Source: Mycolicibacterium alvei (GTDB taxonomy: Bacteria > Actinomycetota > Actinomycetes > Mycobacteriales > Mycobacteriaceae). Taken from it: a stretch of DNA of 64,000 bases. A program made the position numbers and the translations under genes. This document shows, in pieces, positions 14,099 to 21,591 of the stretch; positions within the stretch are counted from its first letter, which is position 1; each line of letters starts with the position of its first letter. The notes under the pieces were generated by a model. That model had not been told where the DNA came from. It saw only the letters and a program-made list of their open reading frames with translations, and did not search any database. The stretch lies in contig NZ_AP022565.1 in the NCBI RefSeq assembly GCF_010727325.1, positions 3,162,001 to 3,226,000 on the forward strand. Direction: 5' to 3'.

Positions 14099-15469
14099 GT
14101 GGCCGACGAGGACCGACCCGTTGATCCAGTGGCCGCTGCCGAGCAGCAGTGGCTGGCGTTGCGCGCCGCACATGGTGATCGGGATTCCCAGACCCTGGAT
14201 GCGCTGCTGACGCTGTCGTCGGCCCGGATGGCCGCCGGCGACACCGACGCCGCGATCGACGAGGTCACCTCCGTGCTGGAGGGCCGCCGGGAGATCCTCG
14301 GCGAAAACCACCCCGACACCCTGACCGTGGCCGGTATGCGGGCCGACTGGTGTTACCACCGAGGCGATACCGACGCCGGCGAGACACTGCGAAACCTGGT
14401 CCCCACAATGTCCGGCGTGCTGGGCGCCGAGCACGCGGCCACGCTGCAGGCTCGTCACACCCTGGCATACCTGGCGGATGCCAGCGACACTCCGGCACAG
14501 CGCCTGCTCACCTGGACCGAACTGTGCGGCGCCGAAACCCGGCGTTTCGGCGTCAAGCACGAACTGACCCTCGCGTCGCTCTACGGGTCCGCGCAGGCCC
14601 GCCACGCCCTCCGCGATCCGTTCGGCGCCAGCGTCGACGCGTCGACCGTGCAGATCTATAGCACAACGCTTCTGGGCGAACATCATCCGCGGACCCTGGT
14701 GGCGGCGCTGGCCAAGTGGACGTGGAGAGGGGAAGCCGTGGGCGTCACGCCACGGATTCTCGAGGAACTCGATCAGTTGATCCCGACCCTGCAGAACGTG
14801 TTCGGATACGACAGCCCGAATACCCTGCTGGCCCGCAGCACGCGGGCGACGTGGACACCGAACGACGCGAAAGCGATCGACCGGATCTCAGAGTGGGAAG
14901 TGCTGGCGGACGATCTGGCGCGCGGCCGTGGAGCGCAGGATCCGCTGACCGTCGATGCATACGAGAAGCGCGAGGCCGCCCGGGCCGAATGGCAGCGGTA
15001 CCTACAGGAGTACCGGGACATGGCCTACGACCTGGGTATCGAGTTCGAGGCCGAACGCGAGGAGGTGGAATTAGACCCGGACCGGCCGTGGCTGGGATCC
15101 GGCGACCTTGACGAGGACGCGATCGCGGAGGCCGACGGTTTCGCCAGCGACGAGGAATCCGAGATGCGGGATCTGATGCTCCGGGTGATCGCCGGCAAAC
15201 GAGGCTTCGGTGACGCGGTTCGCAGCTTCGGCAACGACAGCGAGCAGGCCTTGCTGTGGCGGTACTGGCTGGCGTGGCTGTTTTGGGAGGGCGGAATGTT
15301 CGAACTCGCCCGCAAGCGCACGCATACGTTGATCGAGGAGGCGGGTCGTGTTCTGGGCGAGGGACATCCGCTCACCGAGGCGACCCGCGCCGTCGACCGG
15401 GTCATCGAGCAACGGGTTAGCGGCGGACTGCCGGCCTATTGGCAGCCCGACGTCACCATCGACGACTGA
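14099..15469 (+). CDS. Tetratricopeptide-repeat protein
   Basis: A 456-residue soluble protein started by GTG with GAGAGG upstream. The first ~280 residues hold at least four kinesin-light-chain-type TPR units, recognisable by GENHPDTL, GAEHAATL, GVKHELTL and GEHHPRTL. A highly acidic middle (EFEAEREEVELDPD; ASDEESEMRD) follows, and one more repeat near the C-terminus (GEGHPLTEATRAV). Such repeats bind peptides or partner proteins. It is the last gene of the unit with two small membrane proteins, and may be their cytoplasmic partner. No enzymatic domain is visible. Confidence 0.8.
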   Translation: MADEDRPVDPVAAAEQQWLALRAAHGDRDSQTLDALLTLSSARMAAGDTDAAIDEVTSVLEGRREILGENHPDTLTVAGMRADWCYHRGDTDAGETLRNLVPTMSGVLGAEHAATLQARHTLAYLADASDTPAQRLLTWTELCGAETRRFGVKHELTLASLYGSAQARHALRDPFGASVDASTVQIYSTTLLGEHHPRTLVAALAKWTWRGEAVGVTPRILEELDQLIPTLQNVFGYDSPNTLLARSTRATWTPNDAKAIDRISEWEVLADDLARGRGAQDPLTVDAYEKREAARAEWQRYLQEYRDMAYDLGIEFEAEREEVELDPDRPWLGSGDLDEDAIAEADGFASDEESEMRDLMLRVIAGKRGFGDAVRSFGNDSEQALLWRYWLAWLFWEGGMFELARKRTHTLIEEAGRVLGEGHPLTEATRAVDRVIEQRVSGGLPAYWQPDVTIDD

Positions 15470-15470
15470 C

Positions 15471-15496
15471 GCCGGCGCTGGAACCACAGCGCCGGC
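15471..15496 (+). terminator. Terminator of the TPR unit
   Basis: Perfect 10-base stem (GCCGGCGCTG at 15471-15480 against 15487-15496) with a six-base loop, immediately after the TGA of the TPR gene and just before attachment copy 3. No long T-run follows, which is common for mycobacterial terminators. Confidence 0.6.
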
Positions 15497-15505
15497 ACTC
15501 CATCG

Positions 15506-15550
15506 CTTCCCAAGCTGAATACGCGGGTTCGATTCCCGTCATCGGCTCCA
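15506..15550 (+). repeat. Attachment-site copy 3 (probable original tRNA 3' end)
   Basis: Identical to copy 2 and with T at the position that restores the acceptor pair with the host 5' half of the tRNA. Host sequence resumes right after it. It therefore looks like the original 3' end of tRNA-Gly, now 15.5 kb from its 5' half. Confidence 0.8.
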
Positions 15551-15560
15551 TACCTGCAGC

Positions 15561-16787
15561 TCACGTCTGCACCCGAGCGCCGATCACATCCCGAAAGAGC
15601 GCCTGCCGAAGGGCCAGTTCTCTCGGATCGCTGACCACGTGGAAGCCCATCTTGTTCGGCACGTACGCGAAGCCGGTGCCGGTATCCGGGTCGGCGAATC
15701 CGAATGAACCGCCGGCCCCGCAGGTGCCGAACGCGTGGTCGGACGAGCCGAAGACGCTCGGAACTGGTGGCTTCAAGAAGCCGAGCGACCATGAGGCATC
15801 CAGGTGTAAAAGCGTGTCGTGCAATCCGTTTGCCGGGGGTACCGCCGACGCTTTCAACGCCTCGAGGGTCGTCGACGACAAGCCGATCCCGGCGCCGTCG
15901 GTGGCGGCGTCGCCGTACAGCCGCGCAATGGACCGCGCGGTTCCGGTGCCGTTTCCCGCCGGCATCTCGACAACGCGCAACTCATCGCGGTTGAACTCGT
16001 CCAAAGCCTTGACGCCGGGCGGTATGGCGGCGCGGGCGGTAAGGCTGCGTGGATTCATCATCGCAAGGACGAAGCCCGGCGGAAGCGTGTGGAGATGCAA
16101 CAGCATTTGGGCCGCCGAGAACGCGTGCAGGTGCGCCACGCGGTCGCGATCGACCGACTCCGGTAGCCCGATGTAGAAATCCAATCCGAGCGGTGCGGCG
16201 ATCTCCTCGGCGAAGAACCGACCGAGCGTCCGCCCCGCGGGGTCGGTACGCCGGATCAGTTCACTCACGTACGGGCCCAGGCCCCAGGGGTGATAGCCGT
16301 GCCGAGTTCCCGGGGTCCAGGCGGGTCGCTGGACCGCGAGCTTCGCCGACGCTTGCGCCGGGTCGGCATAGTCGCCCAGCGTCAACGGCGGGGAGGAAAC
16401 AGCCAATCCTGCCTGATACGAAAGCAATTGCCGGACCGTGACGGAATCCTTGCCGTTCTGGGCGAACTCGGGCCAGTAGTCAGCCACTGGTGTGTCATAC
16501 GCGACGTATCCGCGCGAGACGGCCAGCGCCACGGTCAGCGCGGCGATCCCTTTCGTCGTCGAGAAGACGATCACCATCGTGTCGTGCTCCCACGGTGAGT
16601 GCGTCGTCCCGTTGCGGTAGCCACCCCACAGATCGACGACCTTGCGGCCGTCGCGATAGGCGGCGACGGCGGCACCGATCTCACTTCCGCCGTCGAGGTT
16701 GCGACGAAACGCGTCGACGACCTTCCCGTAACCCTCGTTGACGCCGCCGCCAACCAGATCGGGTGAAACCCTGACCCTGTGAGCCAT
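15561..16787 (-). CDS. Serine hydrolase of the beta-lactamase / class C family
   Basis: A 408-residue esterase- or beta-lactamase-fold protein. The SxxK motif is seen as FSTTKG with S76 and K79 as nucleophile and base; a tyrosine motif is plausible in RHGYHPWGLG. The sequence VVDLWGGYRNGTTHSPWEHDT before it and the position of the C-terminal GGSFGFADPDTGTGFAYVPN strand are typical of the mycobacterial lipase/esterase-like group. No signal peptide is seen, so it is likely cytoplasmic. The substrate is unknown. It is the first host gene after the inserted DNA. Confidence 0.85.
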   Translation of the reverse strand: MAHRVRVSPDLVGGGVNEGYGKVVDAFRRNLDGGSEIGAAVAAYRDGRKVVDLWGGYRNGTTHSPWEHDTMVIVFSTTKGIAALTVALAVSRGYVAYDTPVADYWPEFAQNGKDSVTVRQLLSYQAGLAVSSPPLTLGDYADPAQASAKLAVQRPAWTPGTRHGYHPWGLGPYVSELIRRTDPAGRTLGRFFAEEIAAPLGLDFYIGLPESVDRDRVAHLHAFSAAQMLLHLHTLPPGFVLAMMNPRSLTARAAIPPGVKALDEFNRDELRVVEMPAGNGTGTARSIARLYGDAATDGAGIGLSSTTLEALKASAVPPANGLHDTLLHLDASWSLGFLKPPVPSVFGSSDHAFGTCGAGGSFGFADPDTGTGFAYVPNKMGFHVVSDPRELALRQALFRDVIGARVQT

Positions 16788-16940
16788 GTCGTTGCTCCCA
16801 CCGCCGAGCGGACACCGGTCGCTATCGGCCCCTCGAAGATGATGCTAGTACTCACTTTCCCATTCATTGAGAACCCTCATTGACAATTACGGCCACCGCG
16901 ACCGACAGTGCAAGACGTCCACGGAACGAAAGGCACGTCA

Positions 16941-18038
16941 TTGAGCACGAACCAGCTCGACCAGCTCAACGAACTCGGCTACTACGCCGTGACCCGCCAC
17001 CCCGCGGATGTCCGGGTGGTTCTGCCCGAAGCCCGGACCGCAGACGAGCTCGGCCTGGGCTCGTGCCACATCGGTGAACGTTTCACGGTGAAGGATCCCG
17101 CGGTTCTCTCCGGCGCGGTCGCAGGCGCCAGCACGACGCTGGGGATCGCGCCGTCGACGAATTACCACACCCGGCACCCCACGGTAACCGCGACGATCGG
17201 GTCGACGATGCACGCCCTCACCGAGGGCCGCTTCGCGATGGCGTTCGGGCGCGGTATGGCGGCGTACTGGCAGGCGATCGGCCTGCCTGTGGTGACCGAG
17301 GCGCGTCTGCGTGACTTCTTCGGGATCCTGCGCCGACTCTGGGCCGGCGAGATGATCCTCGATCACGACGGGCCGGCAGGGAAATACCCGTTCCTGCGCC
17401 ACGCGAGCGGCCTGCCCGACGGCCCTCCGATCGGCCTGGTAGCGGTCGGCCCCAAGACCATGGAACTTGCCGGCGAGATCGCGGATTTCGTTGTGCTCCA
17501 TACCTTTTTCTCCGACGAGGCGACGACGTCGTCGGTCGCCGCAGTGCGCCGCGGGGCGGAACGCGCCGGCCGAGATCCCGACAGCGTCCGCATCTGGGCG
17601 TGCCTGGCGACGGTCCCCGACGCGTTGTCGCCGGAGGATCAGATGCGTCGCGGTGTCGGCCGGTTGGCCACCTACCTGCAGGCGTACGCCGACGTGCTCG
17701 TCACGTCCAACGGTTGGGATCCGGCGGTATGGGAGCGGATCAAGCAGACCGAACTGTTCGCCGATGCGGCCACGGCCGGGCCGATCGACGCCAGTGCCTC
17801 ATTCGAGACGCTGCAACGCATCGCCGAGTTGATTCCCGCCGAATGGTTGGACTCGGTGGCCAAAGGTTCGCCGCAGGACTGCGCGAAAACCATTGCCCGG
17901 CAATATGGCCTGGGCACCCACTCGGTCATCATGCACGGCGCCAGCCCGCATGAACTCGCGCCCGTCGTGCAGGCGTACCGAGACAACCGGCCGACCTTGC
18001 GCCGGGCTGTCGCGGCGAACCCCGGACGGTTCGCCTGA
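16941..18038 (+). CDS. LLM-class F420-dependent oxidoreductase
   Basis: A 365-residue luciferase-like TIM-barrel protein: AVTRHPADVRVVLPEARTAD, GAVAGASTTLGIAPSTNYHT, GRFAMAFGRGMAAYWQ and RLWAGEMILDHDGPAGKY are all typical of mycobacterial F420-dependent members. The TTG start at 16941 is chosen for GAAAGG nine bases upstream; an ATG 33 bases further up is possible. The stop codon overlaps the frame of the TetR gene that follows, so the two are probably co-expressed. The substrate is unknown. Confidence 0.8.
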   Translation: MSTNQLDQLNELGYYAVTRHPADVRVVLPEARTADELGLGSCHIGERFTVKDPAVLSGAVAGASTTLGIAPSTNYHTRHPTVTATIGSTMHALTEGRFAMAFGRGMAAYWQAIGLPVVTEARLRDFFGILRRLWAGEMILDHDGPAGKYPFLRHASGLPDGPPIGLVAVGPKTMELAGEIADFVVLHTFFSDEATTSSVAAVRRGAERAGRDPDSVRIWACLATVPDALSPEDQMRRGVGRLATYLQAYADVLVTSNGWDPAVWERIKQTELFADAATAGPIDASASFETLQRIAELIPAEWLDSVAKGSPQDCAKTIARQYGLGTHSVIMHGASPHELAPVVQAYRDNRPTLRRAVAANPGRFA

Positions 18039-18715
18039 ACACCCGCGAATCCCCGCAGGCCACCCGCGCCCGAGAACAATGGAACGACGCGGTCGCCCAG
18101 TCGGCCGCGGGCACGCGGCTGAACAAGCGCGGCCTGGAAACCCGGGCGCGCCTCCTCGACGTCGCCATCTGCTGTCTTGCCGACAGCGGTGGCGAGCCGG
18201 TCTCGGCCAATCGGATCGCCAAAGACGCGGGCGTCACCTGGGGCACGGTGCAGCACCAGTTCGGCGACCTGGACGGGCTGTGGGTGGCGGTGATCACCGA
18301 GATCCATTCCCGCAGTTGGTCACCCGATGACGAAATAACGCGCAGCGACACCCTGCGGGAGCGCGTGACCGCAGCCATCGATTCCGTCTGGGCCTATCTG
18401 GACACCACCGAAGGCCGGGCCCTCACCGCTCTGCGCACCTCGCTGCCTGCACGTCGTTCCGATATCGCTGCCGAGTATCCGCTCACGGCAGCGGCTTTCG
18501 CCGCACGCGAACTCGACTGGATTCAGGGCTTCGACTATCTGATGGACGGGCTGGACCTGGACGCGGACCAGCTGTATCGAGTGCGGTGTCTGCTGCCCGC
18601 CGCGATCCGCGGCCTGAGTAACGAACGTCAGGTGGGTTTCACCTCGGACCTGGAGATCGCCCGCGCGACGTTGACCGACGCCGTGGTCGCGTTGCTGGAT
18701 CAGCCGCGGTCTTGA
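18035..18715 (+). CDS. TetR-family regulator with apparent CTG start
   Basis: A 226-residue regulator. The N-terminal helix-turn-helix is RLLDVAICCLADSGGEPVSA, then NRIAKDAGVTWGTVQHQFGD; the remainder is an all-helical ligand/dimer domain. Between the last in-frame stop (17951-17953) and the helix-turn-helix there is no ATG, GTG or TTG in this frame. A CTG at 18035-18037 overlaps the TGA of the oxidoreductase (CTGA), like the usual ATGA coupling, and is the best start. The first ordinary start, GTG 18248, falls inside the recognition helix and would destroy the domain. It likely controls its neighbour. Its 3' end overlaps the convergent rhomboid-like gene by 77 bases. Confidence 0.75.
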   Translation: MNTRESPQATRAREQWNDAVAQSAAGTRLNKRGLETRARLLDVAICCLADSGGEPVSANRIAKDAGVTWGTVQHQFGDLDGLWVAVITEIHSRSWSPDDEITRSDTLRERVTAAIDSVWAYLDTTEGRALTALRTSLPARRSDIAAEYPLTAAAFAARELDWIQGFDYLMDGLDLDADQLYRVRCLLPAAIRGLSNERQVGFTSDLEIARATLTDAVVALLDQPRS

Positions 18716-19367
18716 GCCCGCCCCCACCCCTCCGCCGCGTCAGCGGGTAACAGCACAACCCGACCAACAGCGCCGCCAGGTGACCGATCGCAGTGAAGTT
18801 GATGTGGACCACCAAAGCGGCACCGAAGCACACGAATGCCGCACCGAGATACCCCCAGCGCCACGGCCGCGGAATGCGATAGGCCAGCACGGCGCCGACC
18901 CCGAGCAGGAAGTAACTGACCCCGACGTCGCGGACATGGACGAGCCGTTCGGGTGCGAGGTGGTTGTGGATCGCCAGATACAGCAGCCCCTCGCTGAGGT
19001 AGGTGGCCAGCACATGGGCGATCAAACCGACAGTCAGCCAACGTATTTGACCGAGCCAACGCTCAGCCGGCGCGAGGATCAGGCTGAACAGGACCAGGTA
19101 CGGCGTCCAGAAACGGCCGTCGATCCAGAACAGGCTGGTGACCAGTACGTAGAGCGGATCGGTCTCCAGGTGGTGGATGTTGGTCGAGCTCTCGACCAAC
19201 AGGTCGTGCAACTCCCGCCCATGCGTCTGACGCTGGATGATCGTGGTGACCAGCAGTGCCGCCAACCAGGCGTAGGTCAGCGGGGCGCTGCGAACATATC
19301 TCCACACCGCCGCCGGCCATGACTGCGGGCGCACGGTATCCAGTATGTGCGCGTGCGATTCCGGCAA
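18639..19367 (-). CDS. Rhomboid-like membrane protein
   Basis: A 242-residue protein with about six membrane helices. The region VGVSYFLLGVGAVLAY takes the place of the rhomboid serine helix and AIGHLAALLVGL of the histidine helix, but the usual GxSG is replaced by GVSY, so proteolytic activity is uncertain. NIHHLETDPLYVLVTSLF is typical of the mycobacterial rhomboid-like group. The tail after residue ~210 is Arg/Ser-rich and cytosolic. The start codon used is TTG; an internal start cannot be excluded. Confidence 0.7.
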   Translation of the reverse strand: MPESHAHILDTVRPQSWPAAVWRYVRSAPLTYAWLAALLVTTIIQRQTHGRELHDLLVESSTNIHHLETDPLYVLVTSLFWIDGRFWTPYLVLFSLILAPAERWLGQIRWLTVGLIAHVLATYLSEGLLYLAIHNHLAPERLVHVRDVGVSYFLLGVGAVLAYRIPRPWRWGYLGAAFVCFGAALVVHINFTAIGHLAALLVGLCCYPLTRRRGGGGLKTAADPATRPRRRSTSRGRSPGPR

Positions 19368-19645
19368 CTAGCCGGCATTTTGAATCTTGAAGCAGCCGAC
19401 GACCAATTTCCGAGCCACCGAGACAGCAAACTACCTGCTCAAAATGGGTGCGGCCGGATCGCAGCCGTCCATCAGGTGGACAGAGTTTCCCGGCGTCAGG
19501 CTTCCAGAGCCCCTCAGTCCATTACTTTCTGGTCGTCTCATCCTTCAACTACCCCGTCAGATCAACCATCATCGGCGACCCCGAGATTCTTCGCAGCGTC
19601 ATCGGTCGCTGATCAGCGTCGCCATCCAGTCAGCAAAGGAAAGCC

Positions 19646-20908
19646 TTGCAACGCACACTTCGGCCCTATGTGACAGCCGGCGTCGCCCTGGTGGGCGCCG
19701 GCGCCATCGCCGTCACGCCCATCTCCGCACCACCCGCCCTGCCCGACGTTCGCGCCAGCGCGGTGCAGCTGTCCGCGGCCGCAAGCGATCTCGCCGTCCT
19801 CAACCCGGTCACCGCCTGGGCGGACGTCCTGCAACAGTCGTCGGCCAATCTCACCGAGATATTCACCCGCGTCTCCACCAACCCTGCACTGCAAAGGGTC
19901 CTGCAAGCCAAGCTGGAGTTCTACGGAGACCAGCTGTTCGGCGGGTACCCCGCTTTTCTTCAGGCCCTTGGCAATTGGGCGACGCAGAGTCTCCCTGCCG
20001 GGTTACAGACGGCGGTCGAGCAGGTGCTCGCCGGTGAGCCAGCCCTTGCGACCCAGACCGTCACGGCCGCGATCGGCGGCGTGATCTGGGCCGGCATGGG
20101 GATGTCGGGATGGCTCTACGTGCCTCAAGCTGTGATGGAAGACCTCACCGCAACGGTGAAGTTCACGCTTACGCTCAACACCGTCACCGACATCCTGAAC
20201 GGCGTCCAGCTGCCGTTCTACAACCCGTTCAACGCGTTGGGAGTCAGCGCGCAACATGTGGTCGACGCCATGGAGGCCGGCGACCCGGTGGCCGCCTTGG
20301 GTGCCATCATCAACACTCCCGCGACCCTTGCCAATGCGCTGTTGAACAGCGACGGCGGTCTGCTTGATTACCGGTCGGTGGCCGGCGGCCGGGTGATCTT
20401 GGGTGGCGCGCTCACCTCGTTGTTGGTCAAGATGCCGGAACGCCTCGCCAAGGCGCTGCCGCCCGTTCCCGCTCCCGCCGCCACCAGTATGTCGGTCACC
20501 GACACCAACGTGGGTGGTTCCACGATGGTGGCGTTGAACGTCGGTGCACCCGATGCCGAGCTCTCAGAGTCGGGGCCTGCTGCGCTCCCGGCGGCTCCGG
20601 TGGCCGACGAAGATGAATCCGGCAGTGCTGAATCCGAAGGTTCTGAATCCGCCAGTACCACTGCAGCTTCCGACGGCAACAAGGCCACGCCGGGCACGGT
20701 CGCTCCGACAAGCAAGTTGCGCAAGACAGTACGGCCGAGCAGCGCACTGAAGAACATCCGCACGGGGGTCGACAAGACCGTCTCCAAGGTGGCCGACGGC
20801 ATCAAGAAGACCCTCGGCGGCAAGAAGAGCGCCGCCACCAAGAAGTCAGCCGACAGCAAGAGCAAGAGCAAGGGCGGGGCTTCGGACAACGGTGGATCCG
20901 CAGACTAG
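19646..20908 (+). CDS. Exported GjpA-like outer membrane / surface protein
   Basis: A 420-residue protein with an N-terminal signal-like segment (RPYVTAGVALVGAGAIAVTP) ending near an Ala-rich site. The central ~230 residues are the hydrophobic/amphipathic domain seen in mycobacterial GjpA-type proteins (NPVTAWADVLQQSSANLTEI; VIWAGMGMSGWLYVPQAVME). The C-terminal ~100 residues are Ser/Asp-rich then Lys-rich (KKTLGGKKSAATKKSADSK), probably facing outside. AAAGGAAAG precedes the TTG start. A porin role is the family label, not shown by sequence. A perfect hairpin follows the gene. Confidence 0.75.
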   Translation: MQRTLRPYVTAGVALVGAGAIAVTPISAPPALPDVRASAVQLSAAASDLAVLNPVTAWADVLQQSSANLTEIFTRVSTNPALQRVLQAKLEFYGDQLFGGYPAFLQALGNWATQSLPAGLQTAVEQVLAGEPALATQTVTAAIGGVIWAGMGMSGWLYVPQAVMEDLTATVKFTLTLNTVTDILNGVQLPFYNPFNALGVSAQHVVDAMEAGDPVAALGAIINTPATLANALLNSDGGLLDYRSVAGGRVILGGALTSLLVKMPERLAKALPPVPAPAATSMSVTDTNVGGSTMVALNVGAPDAELSESGPAALPAAPVADEDESGSAESEGSESASTTAASDGNKATPGTVAPTSKLRKTVRPSSALKNIRTGVDKTVSKVADGIKKTLGGKKSAATKKSADSKSKSKGGASDNGGSAD

Positions 20909-20919
20909 GTTCACGCCCG

Positions 20920-20953
20920 GTCGCCGCACCTCTCGATGGAAAGGTGCGGCGAC
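20920..20953 (+). terminator. Strong terminator after the GjpA-like gene
   Basis: Perfect 12-base stem (20920-20931, GTCGCCGCACCT, against 20942-20953) with a ten-base loop, followed by a T-rich stretch, twelve bases after the stop codon. Confidence 0.8.
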
Positions 20954-21030
20954 TGTGTTCTTCCTGTGAACTCGGTCGACCCGCCACATTGCGCACCGGA
21001 CGTGGCCCCAGATCGTGGGATACTCAATTG

Positions 21031-21519
21031 ATGGGCAGCGCGCCGCAGCAGCACGAGATGACCCGCACTCCGGCCGACGAGTTGTCGGTGTTCGAGGTCG
21101 CAACCCGCGACCTGGTGGGCGTGGCGCTGCGCAGTGTGGAACAACTGGAGATCTCACTACCGCAGTTCCGGCTGTTGCTTGTGCTGCAGGAGCGCGGGAA
21201 GTCGACATCGACGGAGTGCGCTCAGGCGCTCGGGGTGGTCGGGTCGACGGTGACGCGGTTGGCTGACCGGTTGGACGCATCCGGACACCTGGTCCGCGGC
21301 TCCGATCCGAGTAACCGCAGTGTCGTCACGTTGTCACTGACCGAGCGTGGCCGGAAACTGGTCCGGCAGGTGAACTCTCGGCGCCGGCGGGAACTGAGCA
21401 AGGTGCTGGACCGGCTCGACCCGGCCGAGCGGGCCGCGTGTGCGTCGGCATTGCGCAGCTTCCACGAGCTACTCACCGAGGACGATGCCGACGATCTGAA
21501 CCGCCCGATTCCGCTGTAG
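21031..21519 (+). CDS. MarR-family transcription regulator
   Basis: A 162-residue winged helix-turn-helix regulator. The core reads LPQFRLLLVLQERGKSTSTE, then CAQALGVVGSTVTRLADRLD, with the wing LVRGSDPSNRSVVTLSLTERG, all canonical for MarR. ATG 21031 is used; an in-frame ATG nine codons later is also possible. It lies 72 bases upstream of the sulfatase gene in the same direction and may respond to a compound linked to that enzyme. Confidence 0.85.
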   Translation: MGSAPQQHEMTRTPADELSVFEVATRDLVGVALRSVEQLEISLPQFRLLLVLQERGKSTSTECAQALGVVGSTVTRLADRLDASGHLVRGSDPSNRSVVTLSLTERGRKLVRQVNSRRRRELSKVLDRLDPAERAACASALRSFHELLTEDDADDLNRPIPL

Positions 21520-21591
21520 CACCGCCGCTACCCAACCAATTCTGCGGTTGATATCCGGACAACGCATGCAAACCCTGCTTAGTCTTGCCGT

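Larger units (their letters stand above)
13000..15550. mobile_element. 2.55 kb segment bounded by identical tRNA 3'-half repeats
   Basis: The segment lies between attachment copies 2 and 3, which are identical. It carries one rightward four-gene unit ending in a strong terminator and no recombinase. The simplest explanation is an older insertion at the same tRNA that lost its integrase, or a small element mobilised in trans. Copy 3, ten bases before the next host gene, would then be the original tRNA 3' end displaced by two successive insertions. Confidence 0.55.
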
